Below, in pieces: positions 44,232 to 51,752 of a DNA stretch of 64,000 nucleotides. The notes under the pieces are model-generated. The model was not told the DNA's origin, searched no databases, and saw only the letters and a program-made list of their open reading frames with translations. Source of the stretch: Desulfoplanes formicivorans (GTDB lineage Bacteria; Desulfobacterota; Desulfovibrionia; Desulfovibrionales; Desulfomicrobiaceae); the NCBI RefSeq assembly GCF_001748225.1, contig NZ_BDFE01000007.1:44800-108799 (forward strand), written 5' to 3'. Each line of letters begins with the position of its first letter. Position 1 is the first letter of the stretch. The position numbers and the translations under genes are program-made.

Positions 44232-44663
44232 ATGTCCACTGTACACTTTGAACGCTTGGATGAAAACCGCGACAAATTCAACGTTGGCGCCAAGGCTGTC
44301 CCTGAAATCATCATGGATTTTTCCTCCATCACCCCGGAAGAACGCAACCAGGAATCCATGGGCTCCCGCATGCTCTGCGTGGCTGCGCTTTCCTGTTATT
44401 GTAACACCATGGTCAATGCCTTCAAGCGCAACAATGTTGAAATAAAGTCCCTGACAGGATCTGCCACGGCCACCAAGGACAAGGACGAGGTCAACCGCAC
44501 CCGTTACGTTGAACTGGAGATCAACATTGAGGTCGGTCTGGACGAAAAAGACCGGGAAGTCTTTGAAACCGTCAAGGAAAACATGCTCAACGGCTCCTTG
44601 CTCACCTACTCCCTCGAAGAGGGCATGGAAGTCGACTACAACATCGAAATGAAAGCAGTTTAA
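44232..44663 (+). CDS. OsmC/Ohr-like protein
   Basis: 143 aa. The central helix MGSRMLCVAALSCYCNTMVNAF holds the cysteine region that in OsmC/Ohr proteins reduces organic hydroperoxides. A second, C-terminal reactive Cys is not visible, so it may not be a classical peroxidase; some OsmC relatives work in thiol or sulfur handling. ATG 44232 after AAGAGGG. The position after TusBCD-like genes favours a sulfur-linked role (inference). Confidence 0.65.
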   Translation: MSTVHFERLDENRDKFNVGAKAVPEIIMDFSSITPEERNQESMGSRMLCVAALSCYCNTMVNAFKRNNVEIKSLTGSATATKDKDEVNRTRYVELEINIEVGLDEKDREVFETVKENMLNGSLLTYSLEEGMEVDYNIEMKAV

Positions 44664-44729
44664 CGCCCTTTGCAGGCAATTTTGACCTAAATCCGACATA
44701 AATACGTTCAACATGAAAGGAGAAACATA

Positions 44730-45308
44730 ATGGCTGATAAAAAAGTTGTTTTGATTGTTTGTGGCGAAGCTGATGTCAACGGCGGCGCGGCTTTGAAGAA
44801 ATACATCAAGAAATCCTGCACTTTTGCCGGCTTTGACGCCGCCAATATGGTTGCCGAAGCCGCCAAGATCCAGGGTGGTGCCACAGTGGCTGCCAACGGC
44901 GTTGCCAGGGTATTTGAAGAAGACGGTGCTCTGGCCATTGTTGAGCTGGGTGATGTTACGGCCGAGGCCCTGGAAGCCTCCATGGCACAGATCGCCGAAG
45001 CAGCCGACCGTCGTACCCTGATCGTGCTGGCCACTGCCAGTGGCTTGTTCATGGGCGGTCTGGGCATGAACAAGAAGGCAGGAACCATCCAGCGCAATGT
45101 TGTTGCTGCTGATGTGATTGCCACCATCTGCTATGTGGCTGACCTGCCCATTCCTGGCGATTGCACGGGTGCGGTTCTGTATCAGGCCCTCAAGGATCCC
45201 GACATGAAGCTCAAGGAAATGCGCAAGCTCAAGGAAGCCATTGGCCGCATGGAAGTGGCCCTGCAGCGGGACAATCGGGAACCCTGGGACAAGCACGACT
45301 GCGCCTAA
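44730..45308 (+). CDS. Reduced alkaline-phosphatase-superfamily-like protein
   Basis: 192 aa. Its C-terminal ~30 residues (from about residue 130) share about 12 of 30 positions with the end of the large hydrolase at 40985: D-V-x2-T-x-C, then P-x-P-x-D, G-A-x2-Y-Q and D in the same spacing. The stretch before it (RRTLIVLATASGLFMGG) lies where the hydrolase has its SDHG metal ligands, but the Asp/His are missing. So it looks like a catalytically dead, shortened relative. GAAAGGAG precedes ATG 44730. It may be a binding or regulatory partner. Confidence 0.6.
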   Translation: MADKKVVLIVCGEADVNGGAALKKYIKKSCTFAGFDAANMVAEAAKIQGGATVAANGVARVFEEDGALAIVELGDVTAEALEASMAQIAEAADRRTLIVLATASGLFMGGLGMNKKAGTIQRNVVAADVIATICYVADLPIPGDCTGAVLYQALKDPDMKLKEMRKLKEAIGRMEVALQRDNREPWDKHDCA

Positions 45309-45332
45309 TTCGCCAGTTGATCATCATCAATG

Positions 45333-45370
45333 GAAGGGGAGAGCGATCCTTGGGTTGCTCTCCCTTCTTT
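45333..45370 (+). terminator. Terminator after the sulfur-relay operon
   Basis: GAAGGGGAGAGC (45333-45344) pairs with GCTCTCCCTTC (45357-45367) with one bulge, followed by TTT. It separates the phosphatase-like gene from the EamA transporter gene. Confidence 0.7.
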
Positions 45371-45421
45371 GCAACATTGCATGCTATTTCAAGATATTAA
45401 GTGCAGGAGACCTGAACCCCT

Positions 45422-46417
45422 ATGACTACCGCAATGACTGTTGAGAACCTGAAACTACAACAGGATGTAGCCTTTGCCAAAAAAGGACTCGCCATTGCCG
45501 TTTTCTCCGGCATGTCCTGGGGGCTCAACGGCGTTATTCTCAGTCTGGCCTTTGAGGCCACCATCTTCCTGGACAAGGAATACTGGCTGCTGGCTCCGCT
45601 TACCGTGGGTGCGCTGCACGATACGTTCAGTGCCCTGTGGTTGCTCGTCTTTAACGGTACAACCGGAAGGCTCAAGGAGCTTGTGCGCACTCTGCGTGCC
45701 AAAACTGCCCGTCCGGTGATGCTGGGCGCCCTTTTCGGGGGTCCCATGGCCATGTCCTCGTACATGCTGGGTTTGAAATTTGCCGGACCCGCCTATGTCA
45801 TGCCCATCACGGCATTGTACCCTGCAGTGGCCTCCATCCTGGCCGCCATTTTTCTCAAGGAAAAGATCGTCCTGCGCGCGTGGATGGGTCTTGCCCTTTG
45901 CGTCGTGGGAGGAATGGTCATCGGATATACCCCTCCGGAAGGTTCCCTGGGCAGTGAATTCTACATGGGCATCGCCTTTGCCGCTGTCGCCACCTTTGGC
46001 TGGGGATTCGAAGGTGTGCTCGCCACATCCGGCATGGACCTGCTTGATCCCGCCGTTGCCCTTAATGTACGCCAGCTGACCTCTTCCTCCACCTACCTGC
46101 TGGTGGTCCTGCCCCTTGCCGGCGGCTATGCCCTGATCACACCGGCCTTGACCGGTTCCATTGGCTGGGTTTTCCCCACGGCTGCCCTGGTGGGTGCCCT
46201 TTCCTATCTTTGCTGGTACCGCGCCATGAACATGACCGGTGTCAGTCGGGCCATGGCCATCAATATCACCTACTCCTTATGGGGCATTTTCTTTTCCGCC
46301 ATTTTTACCGAAGTGGAAATCACGGCCAATATCATTATCGGGGCACTCATCATTACCACCGGCATGATTTTGGTGGTGGGGAATCCCAAAGACATGACCA
46401 AGTTACGTAGTGCATAA
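45422..46417 (+). CDS. EamA/DMT-family transporter
   Basis: 331 aa with ten predicted transmembrane helices in two EamA halves (SGMSWGLNGVILSL ... ; FGWGFEGVLATSGM ...). Typical Pro/Gly-rich helix ends (YVMPITALYPAVASILAAIFLKEKI). DMT carriers export or exchange metabolites such as amino acids. AGGAG lies 13 bp before ATG 45422. It follows a terminator, so it may have its own promoter, but it is co-oriented with the sulfur-relay genes. Confidence 0.82.
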   Translation: MTTAMTVENLKLQQDVAFAKKGLAIAVFSGMSWGLNGVILSLAFEATIFLDKEYWLLAPLTVGALHDTFSALWLLVFNGTTGRLKELVRTLRAKTARPVMLGALFGGPMAMSSYMLGLKFAGPAYVMPITALYPAVASILAAIFLKEKIVLRAWMGLALCVVGGMVIGYTPPEGSLGSEFYMGIAFAAVATFGWGFEGVLATSGMDLLDPAVALNVRQLTSSSTYLLVVLPLAGGYALITPALTGSIGWVFPTAALVGALSYLCWYRAMNMTGVSRAMAINITYSLWGIFFSAIFTEVEITANIIIGALIITTGMILVVGNPKDMTKLRSA

Positions 46418-46437
46418 AACAATGCAAGGACGTCAGA

Positions 46438-46704
46438 ATGAAAACAAAACCACTAAAAACACGTATTGTCGAAGTATTCAAAAATGGTGAGCTGCTCAAT
46501 GCCAGGGCAATACATGAAATTGTCATGTATGATTATCCATCCGAAAATTATTGCTGCATCAAAACCATAGAAGATCATCTTAAATCACTGAAAGCCGTTG
46601 GAATACTCAATGAAGAAGGCTCTTACATTGACGATGATGGAAAGCTGGTTTCAACGTACAGAATATCAGAATACGGACTCGATAAATTGCATAAGGCATC
46701 GTGA
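46438..46704 (+). CDS. Small winged-helix-like protein, AT-rich gene
   Basis: 88 aa. Predicted helix-turn-helix/winged-helix order (TRIVEVFKNGELLNARAIHEIVMYDYPSENYCCIKTIEDHLKSLKAVGIL, then a short beta wing ISEYGLDKL). Codon use is visibly more A/T-rich than in neighbours, suggesting recent acquisition. AAGGACG precedes ATG 46438, 20 bp after the EamA gene. Could be a DNA-binding regulator; unproven. Confidence 0.6.
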   Translation: MKTKPLKTRIVEVFKNGELLNARAIHEIVMYDYPSENYCCIKTIEDHLKSLKAVGILNEEGSYIDDDGKLVSTYRISEYGLDKLHKAS

Positions 46705-46751
46705 TCAAAAAGGCTGCAAGGGATCTATCCTACCCTTGCAGCCTTTTTGAT
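46704..46751 (+). terminator. Strong rho-independent terminator
   Basis: Perfect 19-bp inverted repeat (46704-46722 with 46733-46751), GGCTGCAAGGG core, T run inside the right arm. It starts at the last base of the preceding stop codon and would also work on the other strand. Confidence 0.9.
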
Positions 46752-46800
46752 ATGTATGATCATAATTCATGCAAAATAATGCTTGCACTTTTTTGTGTTC

Positions 46801-46839
46801 TGACACACATGTCGCCACGGAAAAACGACAAAAATGTCG
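46801..46839. promoter_or_regulatory. Two CGACAT-N2-ATGTCG-type operator sites
   Basis: TGACACACATGTCG (46801-46814) and CGACAAAAATGTCG (46826-46839) are imperfect copies of the palindrome found perfectly at 48514 and 48584. Their starts are 25 bp apart and they end 34 bp before the regulator ATG, consistent with autoregulation. Confidence 0.55.
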
Positions 46840-46873
46840 CAGCCAAACAGAAAAAAGAAGCAAGGAACTACTT

Positions 46874-48343
46874 ATGACGACATTGACGCACGACGAGCTG
46901 CTGCACCATTGTCAAGAACTCAAGCAGGAGCTGTCTTCCTACAGGGAAATGAAAACCAGGTTCAAACAAAGCGAAGAGCGTTTGACCCGTCTGTTCAATA
47001 ACCTTCCCGGCATGGCATACAGCTGCTCCCTTGACCACAAATATCACCCCACCCTGGATTTTGCCAGCCAGGGCTGTATTGAGCTCTTTGGAGTTCTTCC
47101 CGAATACTTTACCAAACAGCATACCAACGTCATGGAAACCATGGCCTTTCCCGAGGATCTGCCTTCCATACGCAAAGAACAGAATGCCGCCATTGACGGC
47201 CACCGCCCCTACAAAATGCTTTACCGCGTCCGCCTGGGCAACAACGACCACAAATGGATATGGGACCAGGGTGAGTGTGTTTATGACGAAAAGGGAACGC
47301 CCACACACCTTGAAGGCATCATGATCGACATAAGCGCCCAGAAAATGCGCGAATTCGAGCTCCTGCAGGAGAATCGACAGCTCCAGGCTTCCCTGGGCGA
47401 TCGATACAAATTTCGGAACATCATCGGCAAAAGTCAGGGGATGCGCGATGTGTTCAAGCTGATCATGAAGGCGGCCAAAAGTGATGCCAACGTCATCATC
47501 CTTGGAGAAACCGGTACAGGCAAGGATCTTGTGGCCCAGAGTATCCACGCAGAACGAGGCACCCCGGGAGCGTATGTTCCCGTCAACTGTGGCGCGATTC
47601 CCGCCAACCTCATGGAGAGTGCCTTTTTCGGGCACAAGAAAGGGGCTTTTTCAGGTGCGGTTTCCGATTGTCAGGGTTATCTGGCGGCCGCAGACGGCGG
47701 GACCCTGTTTCTCGACGAAGTGGGAGAGATCGATCTCTCCTTGCAGGTCAAACTGCTTCGGGCCCTGGAAAGCAAGCTGTACACCCCGGTGGGAGGCAGT
47801 GAACCCAGGAGTTCCAATTTCCGCCTCATTGCCGCAACCAACCGCGATCTCAATGAAATGGTCAGACAGGGGACCATGCGCTCGGATTTCTTTTTCCGGC
47901 TCCATGTCCTGCCCATCCGCATACCGCCCCTCAGGGAACGAATCGAGGATCTGCCCCTTTTGATAACCGAATTCATGTCCCGCTACACGGGCGAGGATGC
48001 TTCCACCCACAGGCTGCCCCTCAAAATCCGTGCGGCCTTTGACGCCCACTCATGGCCGGGCAATGTGCGGGAATTGCAAAATGTCATTGAGCGCTACCTC
48101 ACTTTCGGAGATTGTGTTTTCAGTGAATTGACCATGCAGGACCCCGACAAGGCACCCGACATTGAAGAGGCGTTGGAAGTTGCTGATGAGGGATCCAGCC
48201 TGGCCGAGACCATGAATCTTGTGGAAAAACATCTCCTGCTCAAGGCACTGGAAAAAAATCACTGGAAAAAAGGTCAAACAGCCAGGGAACTGGGGCTGAA
48301 CATGCGCACCATGCAACGCAAGCTGAAAAAATACGGATTGTAA
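46874..48343 (+). CDS. PAS-domain sigma-54-dependent transcriptional activator
   Basis: 489 aa. A short coiled N-terminus, a PAS domain (~40-160, LFNNLPGMAYSCSLDHKY ... EGIMIDISAQK) and an AAA+ domain with GETGTGKD, contact loop GAFSGA (257-262, Ser instead of the usual Thr) and GTLFLDEVGE, then a Fis-type helix-turn-helix (WKKGQTARELGLNMRTMQRKLKKYG). No receiver domain, so it senses a ligand or redox state through PAS. ATG 46874 after AAGGAACTACTT. Flanked on both sides by CGACAT-N2-ATGTCG palindromes, its likely binding sites. Confidence 0.88.
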   Translation: MTTLTHDELLHHCQELKQELSSYREMKTRFKQSEERLTRLFNNLPGMAYSCSLDHKYHPTLDFASQGCIELFGVLPEYFTKQHTNVMETMAFPEDLPSIRKEQNAAIDGHRPYKMLYRVRLGNNDHKWIWDQGECVYDEKGTPTHLEGIMIDISAQKMREFELLQENRQLQASLGDRYKFRNIIGKSQGMRDVFKLIMKAAKSDANVIILGETGTGKDLVAQSIHAERGTPGAYVPVNCGAIPANLMESAFFGHKKGAFSGAVSDCQGYLAAADGGTLFLDEVGEIDLSLQVKLLRALESKLYTPVGGSEPRSSNFRLIAATNRDLNEMVRQGTMRSDFFFRLHVLPIRIPPLRERIEDLPLLITEFMSRYTGEDASTHRLPLKIRAAFDAHSWPGNVRELQNVIERYLTFGDCVFSELTMQDPDKAPDIEEALEVADEGSSLAETMNLVEKHLLLKALEKNHWKKGQTARELGLNMRTMQRKLKKYGL

Positions 48344-48513
48344 CGTCGATCTTTGCAAACAGCAGCCTGCCGGGGTGTGGTATGGGCCCGCCGGAACATG
48401 CAGCATCTGCCACCATGATCCGGTTTCCGCGATCATCAGCATGGGATCTTTGTCTTCGGATTGGGTTGTGCCCTTGAGCCTTCCCATGACAATACGACAC
48501 AATCGTCAGTTCG

Positions 48514-48527
48514 CGACATACATGTCG
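48514..48527. promoter_or_regulatory. Perfect CGACAT-N2-ATGTCG operator
   Basis: CGACATACATGTCG, a perfect 14-bp dyad, followed 2 bp later by another TTGTCGCA half-site. Same motif as at 46801-46839 and 48584. Confidence 0.55.
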
Positions 48528-48576
48528 TTTGTCGCAAACAAACATTAATATTAGCAGCTTACACCGATTTTCCTTC

Positions 48577-48607
48577 AAAGGCGCGACATTCATGTCGCGC
48601 CTTTTTT
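48577..48607 (+). terminator. Terminator hairpin embedding the operator motif
   Basis: 13-bp perfect stem (48577-48589 with 48592-48604), 2-base loop and T run 48602-48607. Its core CGACATTCATGTCG (48584-48597) is identical in form to the operator at 48514, so this element may both bind the regulator as DNA and terminate as RNA. Confidence 0.7.
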
Positions 48608-48713
48608 GTTTTTTGGCTGAAATTATTCATAAAATTCAATCATACAAAATAGTTACACGCTCGGCATATTCTATGCTCAGGCGGCTTCGATTGTGTGTTT
48701 GGCCAGGGAGCGC

Positions 48714-48925
48714 GCTTTTGGCAGCGCCCCCAAAAACTCTTGGGAAGGGACGGCATTGTCCGAGGATCTTTCCCCAAATTTACAGTGCGAAAAGCTCTCA
48801 GAAACCATTGCATGACCTTGCTTCCTTCTTGGACCACATCCATGGAGGGATCCGGGGCAAGGTCACTCAAATCTGCAATGGAGCACTGATCCCCTTCCCA
48901 AGAGTTTGCTTTCTGCAAAAGCAAC
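48714..48925. repeat. Nested inverted-repeat block, possible structured RNA or element remnant
   Basis: Three concentric inverted repeats: a 16-bp perfect outer pair (48734-48749 with 48892-48907, AAACTCTTGGGAAGGG type) with a weaker GCTTTTG-CAG extension outside; CCATTGCA (48805-48812) with TGCAATGG (48874-48881); TGACCTTGC (48813-48821) with GCAAGGTCA (48857-48865). Transcribed, it would fold into a long multi-part stem before the EamA gene. I could not match it to a known riboswitch. Confidence 0.55.
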
Positions 48926-49018
48926 CAGCAACCCTTTGAGGCTGAAGCCATTCTTTCTTCAGTCGAGCCCTTGCCCTGTCCGAGGTGTCCTCATCGAACG
49001 GGCCTGATTTTCAGGAGC

Positions 49019-49990
49019 ATGCCTGTGCAGTGGAAACAATTCAGAACGAACCAGACAGCAGGGTATATGTTCATTCTGCTGGGGATACTCAATTGGAGCG
49101 GCAATTTTGTCGCGGCTCGCGGTCTTTCCGGACACATTGATCCGGCAACCTTGAATCTTTTTCGGTGGTCACTGGCCACGCTCATCTTTCTCCCTTTTGG
49201 ATTTCGGGCCTTCTGGCGCGAACGCCATGTCATCGGTCACATGTGGAAAGAAATGTTTTTCCTCGCCCTGACAGGTGTCTCTTTGTATGACACCCTTGTA
49301 TTTCTCGCCGGGCATACTTCAGAGGCTTTGAACATGTCCCTTATTTCCACATTATCCCCCTTGCTGACCTCCCTGGTGGCCCAATTCATTTTCAAGGAAA
49401 AACTCAAGCCACGCATGTACATGGGAATTGCCCTGAGCACCTTCGGCATCGTGATGCTGGTGACGGATGGCCATTTCAGCAGGCTTGCCACCATGCACTT
49501 TGCCCGGGGAGACCTCCTCATATTGTGCACGGCCATGATGTCCGCAGCCTACAACACCACCATCGGACGCATTGCAGGCAAAATCAGTCAGACTGCCCTT
49601 GTCATGGCCCTGTGTCTGTTTGGAACAGCGCAAATCATTCCCCTTTACCTGTGGGAAACAGGAGGCGCGATCATCCTTCCCGAATTCACGCCAACTCTCA
49701 TCTGGTCGTTGCTGTACCTTGCGATTTTCGCTTCCATCCTTTGTTTTCTATTCTGGAACGAAGCCGTCCACATCCTGGGCGCGCCCAAGGCAATGCTTTT
49801 TTACTACACCCTGCCTCCCATCAGCGGTTTGGTGGCATGGCTGGTCATTGACGAACCGGTCAGTTTCATCCAATCCTTCAGCGGCATGGTCATTTTGGCA
49901 GGGATCCTCTTTGCCTTATATGGCGGTTTGCCAAAACGAAGAAGATGGAAGGCAAAACATTATGATCAACCGATTGAGATCGCTAACTAA
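49019..49990 (+). CDS. EamA/DMT-family transporter (second)
   Basis: 323 aa, ten predicted transmembrane helices, two EamA repeats (LGILNWSGNFVAARGLSGHIDP ... NMSLISTLSPLLTSLVAQFIFKEKL; IFASILCFLFWNEAVHILGAPKA ...). ATG 49019 follows AGGAGC; upstream frame lacks similarity. Its end overlaps the YitT-like gene by 29 bp, so the two are co-translated. It may be under the PAS activator upstream. Confidence 0.82.
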   Translation: MPVQWKQFRTNQTAGYMFILLGILNWSGNFVAARGLSGHIDPATLNLFRWSLATLIFLPFGFRAFWRERHVIGHMWKEMFFLALTGVSLYDTLVFLAGHTSEALNMSLISTLSPLLTSLVAQFIFKEKLKPRMYMGIALSTFGIVMLVTDGHFSRLATMHFARGDLLILCTAMMSAAYNTTIGRIAGKISQTALVMALCLFGTAQIIPLYLWETGGAIILPEFTPTLIWSLLYLAIFASILCFLFWNEAVHILGAPKAMLFYYTLPPISGLVAWLVIDEPVSFIQSFSGMVILAGILFALYGGLPKRRRWKAKHYDQPIEIAN

Positions 49991-50822
49991 TTCTCTTTTC
50001 TGGAATATGGGGCAGCTTGTTGTTGGCGCCATCATATTCGTCATTGGCTATAACGGAGTGGCCGCACACCATCACTTTGTGCCCGGAGCCCTGTACGGTA
50101 TCGCGGTTGTCGGCCACTCCATGGAACCGGGATTATCCCTTTCCATATGGTATTTACTGCTGAATATCCCGCTGTTTCTCGCCGCATGGAAAGGCGTCAG
50201 CAAACGTTTTTTTTGCCTGAACCTGTTCACCATGAGCGTGGTCACGCTCATGACCCATTATATCCAGCTTGATCTTGGCATCAGAAACGAGCTGTACGCG
50301 GCCATAGCCGCCGGATCCATCATGGGGGCAGGATGCGGTCTCATTCTCCGGACCTATGGCGGCGGTGGCGGCCTGGATGTGGTGGCCGTCATCCTGAACA
50401 GAAAATTCGGCATCCGATTCGGTGTCTTTTACTTCGTGGTCAACACGGCGGTCATGAGTCTTGCCCTGACCCGCTACACCCAGGACAAGCTCATTGCATC
50501 CCTGGTCATGCTCTTTATCAGCTCCGTGGTGACCGAATACGTTCTTTCCATGTTCAACCAGCGCAAGGCCGTGCGCATCATTACCAAAAAATCGGCTGAG
50601 CTGGTAGCAGTGATGACCCAAAACAAACATTATGCAACGGTTTTCCCCGGCAGAGGTGGCTATTCCAACGAGGGCGTGGACATGATCCTGTCCATCACCG
50701 ACAACCTGCGTCTGCGCTCCCTGGAACACCTGATCCTTGATAATGATCCCGAAGCCATCTTTGTTGTCGAAAATACGTTTAGTGTCATTGGCGGCGCCAT
50801 TGCCAGCCGCAAGGATTACTAA
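49962..50822 (+). CDS. YitT-family membrane protein
   Basis: 286 aa. Five to six N-terminal transmembrane helices (DUF161/YitT_membrane type, with GAGCGLILRTYGGGGGLDVVAVILNRKFG), then a soluble DUF2179-like domain (VRIITKKSAELVAVMTQNKHYATVFPGRGGYSNEG). ATG 49962 lies inside the end of the EamA gene. Transport substrate of this family is not known. Confidence 0.85.
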   Translation: MINRLRSLTNSLFWNMGQLVVGAIIFVIGYNGVAAHHHFVPGALYGIAVVGHSMEPGLSLSIWYLLLNIPLFLAAWKGVSKRFFCLNLFTMSVVTLMTHYIQLDLGIRNELYAAIAAGSIMGAGCGLILRTYGGGGGLDVVAVILNRKFGIRFGVFYFVVNTAVMSLALTRYTQDKLIASLVMLFISSVVTEYVLSMFNQRKAVRIITKKSAELVAVMTQNKHYATVFPGRGGYSNEGVDMILSITDNLRLRSLEHLILDNDPEAIFVVENTFSVIGGAIASRKDY

Positions 50823-50847
50823 CCGCACAACCAACAGGAATACATTG

Positions 50848-51165
50848 ATGCATGCCCAACACATGAAAACAGAACCCCAGGCCCTGCAGACCGTTAACGT
50901 GGATTTGGCAGGAGATGCCGAAGTATTCATCCCCCAAAATGTCTGCGCCCGCATGATCCGCTTTGCAGTGGAAGACCGCAAATTGACCTACCTCAAATTC
51001 ACGGGAGGTTGCCAAGGCAATCTCAAGGCCATCTCCAAACTGCTGGTGGGCATGGACGTGGAAGAGATCATCCGAAAACTCAGCGGCAACACCTGCGGCA
51101 AAAAAAACACCTCGTGCACGGATCAGCTCTGCATTGCCCTGCGCAATCATATGGAACAGGAATAA
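50848..51165 (+). CDS. TSCPD-domain protein
   Basis: 105 aa. LKFTGGCQGNLKAISKLLVGMDVEEIIRKLSGNTCGKKNTSCTDQL matches the TSCPD domain, with conserved Cys in GGCxGN, NTCG and TSC; small proteins of this type relate to the C-terminal part of class II ribonucleotide reductases and probably bind metal. ATG 50848 follows AACAGGAA. It is 25 bp after the YitT-like gene. Function not known. Confidence 0.75.
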   Translation: MHAQHMKTEPQALQTVNVDLAGDAEVFIPQNVCARMIRFAVEDRKLTYLKFTGGCQGNLKAISKLLVGMDVEEIIRKLSGNTCGKKNTSCTDQLCIALRNHMEQE

Positions 51166-51318
51166 AAAGCCCCCAAACTGGACATGCCATCAATCACGTC
51201 ATGTCCTCCCCTCCCAACAGGAATGAATTCTGCACATCCGTCAGCAAACAATGTGAACACATTTCAGGGATGATCCTGCAGCAATCTCCGCAAATTTGCA
51301 GCAGGATCCGATAAGAGC

Positions 51319-51555
51319 AGAAGTACAATTGATACCGTTTTCACCTTCTGTGAAACGATAGGCCTGCCAACCACGTTAGCCGATATCGGCCTCAAAAATG
51401 TCACGGACGAAGAGCTGATGCAGGTGGCAGATCTGGCGTGCGCTGAAGGCGAAACCATTCACAATGAGCCTTTTACAGTAACTCCAGAAAAGGTATTCTA
51501 TGCTCTAAAAACCATGGATGCTATAGGTCGAAGCAGGAAAAACCAGAAGAAGTAA
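51319..51555 (+). pseudogene. Remnant of glycerol dehydrogenase (GldA) C-terminus
   Basis: The frame from about 51319 reads IDTVFTFCETIGLPTTLADIGL, then VTDEELMQVADLACAEGETIHNEPF and FYALKTMDAIGRSRKNQKK, stop at 51555. This is the C-terminal ~75 residues of NAD-linked glycerol dehydrogenase (iron-containing alcohol dehydrogenase family, ~360 aa). No start codon or ribosome site, and the rest of the gene is absent. A short inverted repeat (51272-51279 with 51301-51308, GATCCTGC) lies at the left boundary. It points to deletion of an alternative glycerol route. Confidence 0.8.
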
Positions 51556-51752
51556 CATCACCAAGACCATGTGACAACTACGCGCTAAAAACATTATTGC
51601 TATCGTATTTTCAGATAAATCCTAATACATATCCTTAGAAAAACAAAAGATCAGCATACATGATATACAAAATGAAATAAATGTCATCGTGTTCTAAACG
51701 CTACGATGTCATCTTTATGGAAACAGAATACATAGTTGCGACAAGGAAATTG

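Larger units (their letters stand above)
48344..49018. other. 675-bp gap with operators, terminator and nested inverted repeats
   Basis: No gene recognised. It holds two CGACAT-N2-ATGTCG palindromes (48514, 48584), a terminator built on the second, and a nested inverted-repeat block (48714-48925), all listed separately. No sigma-54 consensus was found here by eye. Confidence 0.5.

Noticed and set aside
44199..45296. Minus-strand frame of 365 codons opposite the OsmC-like and phosphatase-like genes
   Set aside because: Both plus-strand genes have strong ribosome sites and recognisable families; the antisense protein is a low-complexity shadow.
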